A DNA stretch of 64,000 nt, taken from assembly GCA_947095585.1 (NCBI GenBank), contig OX352762.1, positions 88,524,749-88,588,748 of the forward strand, read 5' to 3'. A model generated the notes under the pieces. It saw only the letters and a list, made by a program, of their open reading frames with translations, did not search any database and had not been told where the DNA came from. The position numbers and the translations under genes were made by a program. The stretch's first letter is position 1, and each line of letters starts with the position of its first letter. This document shows positions 56,060 to 64,000 of this stretch, piece after piece. This DNA is from Nephrocerus scutellatus. Lineage: Eukaryota > Arthropoda > Insecta > Diptera > Pipunculidae.

Positions 56060-57105
56060 TCTTTATTTTTAGAGTTTGGAGCTTTTCGGACGAAGTCTTG
56101 ATTTCTATCAAACAATAGATGGCAGTAGAATGTAATTGTTAAGAATTAATAATGTTTTGCAAGTAGCTGGCTTAGAGTGGGTTATTATAAATGAAATTTT
56201 AGTGCTCTCAACAAATTTATTTTTATCCAATAACAATACTACCGATTTGCTAAATAACCAAATTTAGAGTAAATTTTTAAACATTTTATATTTATGGGAA
56301 AACAATTAATAAATAAAACATTTTTTAGAGAGCCACGAGAGCCACTTACAACAATTTAATTCTCAAATCCTATCCAAGTGTATTGTTTTTCAGTTTTGGC
56401 AACCACAAGAGAAACATACCCGTGTGGATAACAATTGAGTTTGTGTGAATAATGTTCACATTCTGAATTCAAAATTTAAACGAATTATCCGCAAATCAGC
56501 TAAAATTGAGAAGTAAATGTCTAATTGGTTTTTCCACTCATTTTACTACTTTTACTATAAATGAGTGATTGTATGAGTCAGTGAAAGTGAAAGTTTACCA
56601 TGAAGCCACATATGTAAGCCATGGTGCTGTCGAGCAGGAACGTATTTGACTTTTTCTGTTGTGTTTTTTGTTTTTACTGGATTGTGAGCTATACTCATAG
56701 TGAGTTTGTCCATCTCAGAGAGGGCAATAGAGTAGGTAGAGCTTATAAAAAAACATTTCAATCAATTCTTCTCAGCGGGACACATTACTTCTCTTATTTT
56801 TTTGTGATTACATCTTACATGATCTAAAACACGTATGACTCGAGTAAATGTTAAATGAGTTTGTATTTCAGGGCTATTTTTGTAGACAAATTTATTTGCT
56901 TTTGATATTTGTATTTCCATATTCCAAGTTTTTAAGTTTTGTTGAGGATGTCATCATATTAAGTAATCGATCTTGTTCTACTTAAATAAACAACTCAGGC
57001 AACAATTTTCCATTTATTAAATTCGAAGCAAATGAAAACCATGTTGTTTCTGAGAATGCTTCTTGGAACGATCGATCGATCGAGAAGAACGGAAGCAGGA
57101 GTTAT
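56060..57105. other. AT-rich stretch, nothing recognised
   Basis: Short frames (56,621-56,827 and antisense) without motifs. A (GATC)n run of about four units lies at 57,067-57,082. Confidence 0.4.
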
Positions 57106-57109
57106 TTTT

Positions 57110-57405
57110 TTTTTTAATTCTCTCTATTAACTTCACGTGGCAGACCAAATCTTGTGATCAATTTTTAACCCACTTCCTAAAGCCCGATTTTATTCAAACA
57201 TGTGTATCTTCAATGACAACACTTTCTATTAAAATTTTGGGCCCCTCGGGCCTCGCGGTTTGGGGTTCCCATACAAATATTTTACAAAAACTAACAAATT
57301 TTATAAAAAAAAGTAACCGATTTCTTCAAATATTATACACATGTGTAAATCCGATTAGAGAATTTTCATGAAAAATTTAAATTTTTATGGGGTGTTTATT
57401 TTAAT
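57110..57405 (-). repeat. Dispersed repeat, minus orientation
   Basis: TCTCTATTAACTTCACGTGG, TTTTTAACCCACTTCCTAAA, CCCGATTTTATTCAAACATG, GGCCCCTCGGGCCTCG: reversed end unit and one internal unit. Confidence 0.7.
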
Positions 57406-58225
57406 TTGCGCACTAGTCAGGGTTTAGCACGGTTATCGATTTTGGATAACATACTTTGGCAACGCATTCTACTTATGTACTCGTACATGTTATATGGCTA
57501 AAGAAAGAATCTCTTATGTCTATTTCGATTTGCTCAAACCTTACCCGAAACCATATCCACGCGTAAGCTGTCAAAGTGTTAGGGTTTTCGTGGTTTTCGT
57601 AGTGCAAATAGAACGCCCAACTGAAACCAATGTTTTAAAATCGTTTGTATTTATTAAAAAATGTTTACTAAAAACAACGTTCTTAAAACGTCGTCGTCAC
57701 AGAAATGTCAAAGAACAAAAAAACAACCCATAAAAATTAAAATTTTTCATCTAAATTCTCTAATCGCAGAAATTGATATGGGAGCTCGATCCTGGGTAAT
57801 TTTTTATTTTTTTATTTTTTTATTGTAGGAAAAAATAATCGAAAGAGACATTTGACATCAGATGTCAAATTTGAAAATGCTCAGATCATTTTATTCTGAC
57901 ACTTAAAACACGCTCATACTCTGAGCATATAAGAAACACGAGCATTTTTCTTGAGAACTCTTTGACTGCTCTGAACTAATTTATGAAAACGCCAAATGGC
58001 AGAATATTGTGAAAACTTGTTGTTCTATCTGTAAGTTGATATCGACAACAAAAATCGACATCAATAAAAATACAATTCAGTAAATAAGTAAGTTGAATTA
58101 AGCTTAAAACATTTATGTCTCGTTTCATTTGCTGGGTTCATTTGTGCGTAAGCTAAGATTTCTCTCTCTCTCCACCACCAAAACCAAGCAGCACACACCG
58201 CTCACAGTCATTAAAGTACGACGGT
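57406..58225. other. Spacer, nothing recognised
   Basis: A small end fragment of the dispersed repeat lies at 57,725-57,790. CATTTGACATCAGATGTCAAATT at 57,848-57,871 is a short palindrome. Confidence 0.4.
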
Positions 58226-58229
58226 ATCT

Positions 58230-58925
58230 GATGCCACTAAATGATATTTAAAAAATGTATAAGGGCCTTGCGGCCAAACCCGGGGCCCGATCACTACCAA
58301 ATTTAAGAAAATGTATTGTTTATTGGGTATACACATGTGTGTAAAATTTGAAAAAAATCGGGTAATTTTTATTTTAAATTTGTATGGGAGCCCCACGAAC
58401 CCGGGGCCCGATCACTTCCAAATTATAAAAGAAAATATTGTCAACGGAAATACACACGTGTACAAAATTTCAGTTAAATCGGGCTTTAGGAAGTGCGTTA
58501 AAAATTGATAATTAAAAAAAAATTGTGTGGGAGCTCCCCGACCCCGGGGCACGATCGCTTAAAAAATTTTACAAAAAGTTTTGTCCATCGGAGATACACG
58601 TGCGTATAAAATTTGAAGAAAATCTCTCCAAAATGTTTACAAAAAGTGTTTTCCATCGGAGATACACACTTATATAAAATTTTTAAAAAATCGGGTAAAT
58701 TTTGTAAAATTTTTTTATGGGAGCCCCCAGACCCCGCGGCCCGAGGTGCACCAAATTTTAACAGAAAGTACTGTCATGGCAAAGACACATGTGTGCCAAA
58801 TTTGAATAAAATCGGACATTAGGAAGTGTGTTAAAAATTGATCACAAGATTCTGCCAGTCAGCCACCCAGCCAGCCAGCCAGACGCGGGCAAGCGAAGTT
58901 AATATAGAGAATTTAAAACTTAGAA
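58230..58925 (+). repeat. Dispersed repeat with about 123-bp units
   Basis: Units begin at about 58,310, 58,430, 58,570 and 58,637; end unit TTAGGAAGTGTGTTAAAAAT, CCAGCCAGCCAGCCAG, GCGAAGTTAATATAGAGAAT at 58,820-58,915. Confidence 0.8.
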
Positions 58926-59280
58926 AATGCTTGCTCTCTCTTCGCCATCTTGCTGAGTAAACGAAACCCGTCGATTGCCGACGGTAGCAAAGTTATAGTG
59001 TCGGTCTCAAAAATTTGCAAATGATATTTCAATTTTTCGTATTTATAGTACGATTTGGCTCATATTCACACTTCTATAAAAATAAGTTTGCTAAGTGGCG
59101 GCGAAGTCGAGACATTTACGAAAAACTACATTTTTTGATATTTGTTCATTTCAGAATGGATGTACGTTGGCTATGATTATTGAAATGTTTATAATTATGT
59201 TGAATTCTGATAGGTGGCGCTATATTTCTACTTTTGTATTTGTGCGCGCATAAACAAATTGATTGAATAAATATAAAAAT
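58926..59280. other. Spacer, nothing recognised
   Basis: No gene seen. Confidence 0.4.
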
Positions 59281-59289
59281 AATTTATCG

Positions 59290-59595
59290 TTAGTGGGTTT
59301 TCTTTTTTTTGGTTTGGTGTGGTGTGTTGATGACCGGGGCTGTTGATGACCGTGGATGTTGATGATTGTTAAGAAGGGAGTCGGTGCTAGGGACGGAATC
59401 GTGGCGGTCGTTGGGGAGTGGGTCAGTGGATAGAAAATGGCGGTGGGGTTATATGTAGGAGGCTATGGACATTTATGAGGGTGATGGAGTGATGATATGG
59501 TGATTGGGGAGAAGGCGAGGAGTGGTGGTGATGGGGACCGATGGGGGCGATGAGACGATGGCCAACAGCAACGACGGGCACTTTAGCTAGTATAT
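59290..59595 (+). mobile_element. G-rich Helitron-like element, 3' end at CTAG
   Basis: A strongly strand-biased, purine-rich stretch (GTTGATGACC twice, GGTGATGG types) runs into AACGACGGGCACTTTAGCTAGT at 59,570-59,591. The composition change and the terminus suggest a non-autonomous Helitron-like element; the 5' end is not fixed. Confidence 0.4.
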
Positions 59596-59599
59596 TTAT

Positions 59600-60880
59600 A
59601 TAAGTTTTTATTTTTATTTTTTAAAAGTACCAACATTGGCTGTTTAATCCAAGTCTTCAAATCTAACAAATTAAAACTTTCCAATTGTCGTCAGCTAAGA
59701 TTCTGATATTTATTGAGGATATGCTACCGTTCGCGACGAAGTCACAGTTTCAGTTAAGACGGTTTGCCAATGATACGCAAAATTACACCGAAACCAGGCC
59801 CGGTTTGCGAATGTAATGTTAAAAAACGAGAGAGAAATATTAACTCTACCCTGGAAAAGGATTGCACTTGTAATATCCGCACAGCACAAATATTGTAGCT
59901 ATTGTAAATAAAGTTGTATGCTTTTAATGCCAACAAAATTTAGTTGCACATTAAGTTTGTGTTGAAAAACAGTTGAAGAAAGATTCCTTTTCGACGCTGT
60001 TTTTGATTTATTTTTTTTAAAATCCCAATTTGTATCTTATTCAAACTTAAGACGACTTTTTCCCTTCATATTAATTACGTATGATAATGAATGTGTAAAA
60101 AGAGTCTAATTTTGTTATAATTGTGCTCATAAGGTGGAACATAACATGAACATGAAGCTTTGCTATCATAAGTTATGTAATGGACCTGCAATATGAGAGT
60201 TACAACTTTTGTTTACTTCCATGTATTTAACCATATACCTACAATAGTCTCTCACACAAAAACAAAACAGCTTTAACGTATAACTTGTTTCTTTCACAAC
60301 CAAACACAAATACTAAAAACTTGAGTACATTTTATCGGATTTTTTCATTAATTTTGCTTGGCTAACTTTTATATAAAATCTTGTGGGTTAGTGATTGATG
60401 AATTGATGGCAAAGTAACTGTTTTGTGCAAAGTGTGTGTTTAATTTTTCTACATGGAAGAAAAAAGAACATAATTAAAAAATATTAAAACTGCAATGAAT
60501 TATTAATAAAACAATTATAGAATTATAGGAGTGATAATATACATAAATTTATAATGTTACCTGGAAATCGCGCACTTTTCATTGCGGTAAGAGGTCACAT
60601 CTGATAGGAGAGTAAACCGATGGTTACAACTATTTTTTTGCTTCTCCGTAAAAGAAATTTTAAAATATAGTTTTTCGTTTTATTCAAGTTTAGTCAAAGT
60701 CCGATGTTATAAGAATAAGGGGCAAAAGTGGCCCAGTCTTATATCACATGTACAAACAGTGCATCGTTGACATTTCTCTCTTACATAGTTTAATTTTTTT
60801 ATATACGAGTAGTAAAGATCTGAAGTAGTAGTAGTTCTTTTTTACTAATAGATCGAACACAATATCTGGAAATTTCCCAT
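59600..60880. other. Stretch with one weak small ORF candidate
   Basis: At 59,770-59,898 (plus) an ATG frame of 42 aa contains two Cys-x-Cys pairs (CEC, CTC). No signal peptide or splice link was found. Otherwise nothing recognised. Confidence 0.25.
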
Positions 60881-61097
60881 ACAAAATTCTTCAAAATTAA
60901 CCCGATTTTTTTTTATTTTATTATTGCACACGAAAAATTTAAAATTTTAAACGTTGGTTTTAATAATATTTTGATATTCTTATTAGTAATGTTGGGAACT
61001 ATAATGAATGAAAAAAGAATGCTTGTGAAAAATTTGGATGAATAAATCGAGCTATTAAAATACCTCCTAAGGCTAAAGTGAAAATAAATAAAAGATA

Positions 61098-63560
61098 TAA
61101 TCATCATCATATTTGGCTCTACAATCGGTGTCTGGTCCTGGCCTCCCGCAAATCATCCAGTTTGGCAACCCTAAGCTCTGGGCGTCTACGCCATGCTTCC
61201 AGCGTAGGGTTGGTCGGCTTCGCTGTTCTGTTCCATAAATCCTACCGCAAAGGACTCTCCGAACAGGATCCTCTTCGCACATGCGCGCTAGGTGTCCTGC
61301 CCACCGGAGCCGACCGAGCTTAATTCTCTTCACGATGTCGACATCGCGGTAACGCTAGATCTCATTATTATAGAGTCTCCGGAATCGTCCTTCCTCACAT
61401 ACGGGGGCAACAATTCTCCGTAAGACTTTTCTCTCGAACGCGGCTAAGAGGTCAGAATGCTTTTTGCTAAGCACCCACGTCTCGGATTCATATGTACAGG
61501 GTGATTGACACGAAGTGTTACCAAAACAAAACGTCACAGAATTTTTATTTTTTGATGAATTTTATTGAATCAAAGTAAAAAATGTTCACAAATAAATTTT
61601 CGAATTGCATTATCAGTTTCCGATTTGACCACCCTTAGCCGCGATTATGGCCTTCAAACGGCCGACAAAGCTATTGCATGCAGCACAAAAGTGGCTCTGC
61701 GGTATTTTGGCCCATTCCCGGCGAAGCGCTTGCTTGAGATGATCGACACTTTGGTATTTTTTTGTCACAACCTTGCTCTTCAAAATACCACAAACCGAGA
61801 AATCTAGCGAATTTGCATCCGGTGAATTTGATGGCCATTGGGCAGTGGAAATGAACCGCGGAACGTTGTTTCTCAGCCAATCTTGATTGACGGGCACTTT
61901 ATGACTCGGCGCCGAGTCCTGTGTTTTTGTGCCCAAAGCTTCAACGCTCGCTCCAACACATGATCCCGATAAATTTGAGCATTTATCTTGATGCCGCGGG
62001 GCCAAAAAAAACGAGCGGTGAACGACTTTCGGCCGTTACGGCGGCTCAAACCATCACCATCGGCGGCGCTTGGTTTCGAGTGGCAATCCGTTGGTTCAAA
62101 TTTACAGTAGATCGGCCGGGCAAGTAAATCCGGTCGTTTTGCTTGTTCACATATTGCTCAATAACGAACGGTGACTCATCGGAGAAAGCTAAATTCGGCA
62201 AATCGCCACTTAACAAGCGTAACAACTCCTTTGCTCTTTCCACTCTAATTTTTTTTGAGCATAGGTGAGACCATGCGTTTTTTGGAATTTCAAGGCCTTT
62301 GGTCCAAGATGATCTTTCAATATGTGCTGCATCCATTCCAGCAAAATGTTTGCCTTACGAGCCATTTTTCTGCCGCTACGGCGAGGATTCCGAGCCAATT
62401 TGGCATTCACCTTCCGAATGATATCCGGCGATGTTGCAGTGCGTTTCGGTCCACCACCATGGCGTTTTATGGTGCGATACACAAACATTTTATTAACATG
62501 CAGATGTTTTTACAGTTTAACAATCTGCGGCTGTGGTTTTCCAGCAAAAAATAGAGCAATCACACTATTACGCTTGAATTCCATTGCGGATAACTTTTTT
62601 TGAATATTTCTCACTAAAATACGATTGTAATCAATGGAATGAACTGTCATTAGTGTAAATTTGAGCGCTCTGTCATGACTGGTTTGACAGCAATGACAGT
62701 CTGAAGTTGGTATCACTTCGTGTCTGTCACCCGGTAAGTACTGGTATGATCATTGTCTTATACACCAAAAGTTCGTTATAGTTCCTGGATTTAAATAGTC
62801 TTGACAAACTAAAGTAGGCTTTGTTGACTGTGAGCAACCGTACGCGTTCCATGCTTGTCCATGCTGTTATCGGCTGCTACATTTGACCCGAGATAGTTAA
62901 ATTCGCGCTCCACTATTTTAATTGACGTGACTACCATGTATTTTGTTTTGCTCTCATTTATGTGTAGTCCCAGATTTCGTGCCGCCCGCTCGATCCTTGG
63001 TTTCTACGAACGATGTCGATGTCGTCTTCGTAAATCATTATCTGATTGGACTTATAGAGGCTTGTTCCTCTCGCCGTTGCGTGAGAGTCTCGGATCACTT
63101 TCTCCAACGCCAGTTTGAAGAGGACACAGGTCAGTTCATCCCAGTCAGTCAGTTTATTTAGGATGCCGAATTCTCACATGGCTTTATAAAGTTCTACTCT
63201 AGCTATGCTATCATAGGCGGCTTTAAAGTCTATAAAAATATGGTGTAGTGAGTTTTGAAACCGTAGACATATTTCTATCACCTGCCTAAGGGTGTAAATC
63301 TGATCAGTTGTTGATTTTCCTGGGATGGAGCCACACTGGTATGCACCAATGATGACTTTAGCGTATGGGGCTATCCTGTCTTGTAGGATTGAGGAGAAAA
63401 TTTTATAAGCGGTACTCAACAACATTATACCACGATAATTGCTGCATGGGGGCACAGGATGCCTCTTCGCCAGTGTGCTGGCATCGCTTCTTCCTCCCAT
63501 ACTTGCACTATTAGTTCATGAATTGCTTTGTGTATTGCGGACCTGCCTGTCTTAATCAGC
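61098..63560 (-). mobile_element. RTE-like LINE (minus), interrupted by a mariner element
   Basis: 3' tail (ATCATCATC) at 61,098-61,110; minus-strand RWAGHLARMCEEDPVRR, VCEEGRFRRLYNNEI and YESETWVLSKKHSD to 61,494. It resumes at 62,737 beyond the mariner, with RT text near 63,000-63,500: EDDIDIV, TCVLFKLALEKVI, FIDFKAAYDSIARVELYKAM, STAYKIFSSILQDR and PCSNYRGIMLL. Stops and small deletions throughout. Confidence 0.85.
61497..62734 (-). mobile_element. mariner-type (DD37D, maT-like) transposon, dead, 1238 bp
   Basis: Inverted ends CAGGGTGATTGACACGAAGT (left) and CCGGGTGACAGACACGAAGT (right, reversed), with TA on each side (61,495-61,496; 62,735-62,736). Minus-strand transposase pieces: MEFKRNSVIALFFAGKPQPQ then an in-frame stop, MFVYRTIKRHGGGPKRTAT (helix-turn-helix region), FSDESPFVIEQYVNKQNDRI (first Asp), TQDSAPSHK (second Asp) and WPSNSPDANSLDFSV. 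There are 37 residues between the second Asp and the Asp of SLDF, hence DD37D. One stop and at least two frameshifts inactivate it. Confidence 0.92.
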
Positions 63561-63780
63561 TCCGCTGGGATAATGAGATAAAAGACAGTAGAAGTAAAAG
63601 ACTTGCAGTAATCGAATCTGATTCACAACTTAAACTAATGGGGACGGGAAAAATCTTCTTGATATCGCAGTGGCGAACTGTTGCATTATATGAAGTGAGA
63701 GATGCAGACTTTGATTAAAAGGGGGTACTTCATGTCGTGTTTTCGTTCCTCCGGCTATCTATTAATTTAAGTTTTAACTA
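63561..63780. other. Spacer, nothing recognised
   Basis: No gene seen. Confidence 0.4.
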
Positions 63781-63784
63781 GCCG

Positions 63785-64000
63785 TTTCGTCTTTTTTAAA
63801 TTCTCTATATTTACTTCGCGTGCCCGTGTGTTTGTTTGTGAGTTTGTGGCTTTGTTTGTCGTGGAATTTTGCGATAAATTTTTAACCCACTTCCCAAGGT
63901 CCAATTTTATTGAAATTTTGCACAAAAGTGTATTTCCGGAGACAACACATTCTTTTAAAATTTCAGGCACCTCGGGCCGCGGGGTCGGGGAGCTTTCATA
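63785..64000 (-). repeat. Dispersed repeat, minus orientation, cut by the window end
   Basis: AAATTCTCTATATTTACTTC, GCGTGCCCGTG, TTTTTAACCCACTTCCCAAG, GGGCCGCGGGGTCGGGGAGC: reversed end unit and start of an internal unit. Confidence 0.7.

Noticed and set aside
59770..59898. 42-aa Cys-containing small protein
   Set aside because: No signal peptide, no flanking exons and no homology that I can name; kept only as a note.

Overview
The window is about 64 kb of nuclear DNA from an insect, most probably a higher fly (Diptera, Cyclorrhapha; a tephritid-like genome is my guess). Three genes encode near-canonical fly proteins (Prp38, the ESCRT-III protein Shrub/CHMP4 and LSm6). Introns are typical GT-AG, 50-150 nt, except where mobile DNA has expanded them. 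The DNA is AT-rich and transposon remnants dominate. No bacterial or organellar features are seen.

Layout. 1.7-23.1 kb (minus): one SLC46-type (proton-coupled folate transporter-like) major-facilitator gene. I could reconstruct it in ten coding exons, 523 codons including the stop. Its 17.1-kb second intron and 2.3-kb eighth intron are full of LINE fragments, a CR1/jockey-like element, a SINE and tandem-unit repeats. 23.9-26.4 kb: palindromic MITE remnant, a dead Tc1-like element bounded by inverted arrays of short repeats, and a LINE fragment. 26.7-30.0 kb: a complete-looking PIF/Harbinger transposon with an uninterrupted five-exon transposase on the minus strand and a Myb/SANT-like partner gene on the plus strand. 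The last transposase exon lies inside an intron of the partner. 30.3-35.6 kb: a hAT-like MITE, two fold-back elements, a COX6A-like pseudogene, and the intact Prp38 gene between the fold-backs. 35.7-39.0 kb: MITEs, a second CR1-like 3' end, and a SINE in a hairpin element.

39.2-44.0 kb is the gene-dense part: shrb (plus, five exons), a small secreted-protein gene (plus, two exons) and LSm6 (minus, two exons), the last two tail-to-tail with overlapping poly(A) regions. 46.6-54.7 kb: a heat-shock-like promoter without a recognisable product, and a probable 76-aa secreted peptide gene (minus). Its signal peptide is split by a 7.5-kb intron holding pogo-like and mariner-like transposon remains. 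55-64 kb is almost all repeat: a 15-bp minisatellite, many copies of a dispersed repeat with about 123-bp internal units, Helitron-like ends, and an RTE-like LINE interrupted by a mariner (DD37D) element with a clean TA target duplication.

The cellular genes do not form one pathway: Prp38 and LSm6 act in splicing/U6 metabolism, Shrub in membrane remodelling, and the SLC46-like protein in solute transport. What ties the window together is layer upon layer of mobile DNA inserted into introns and into other elements. All exon joins are read by eye from splice consensus, reading-frame continuity and family resemblance; no search or RNA data were used.
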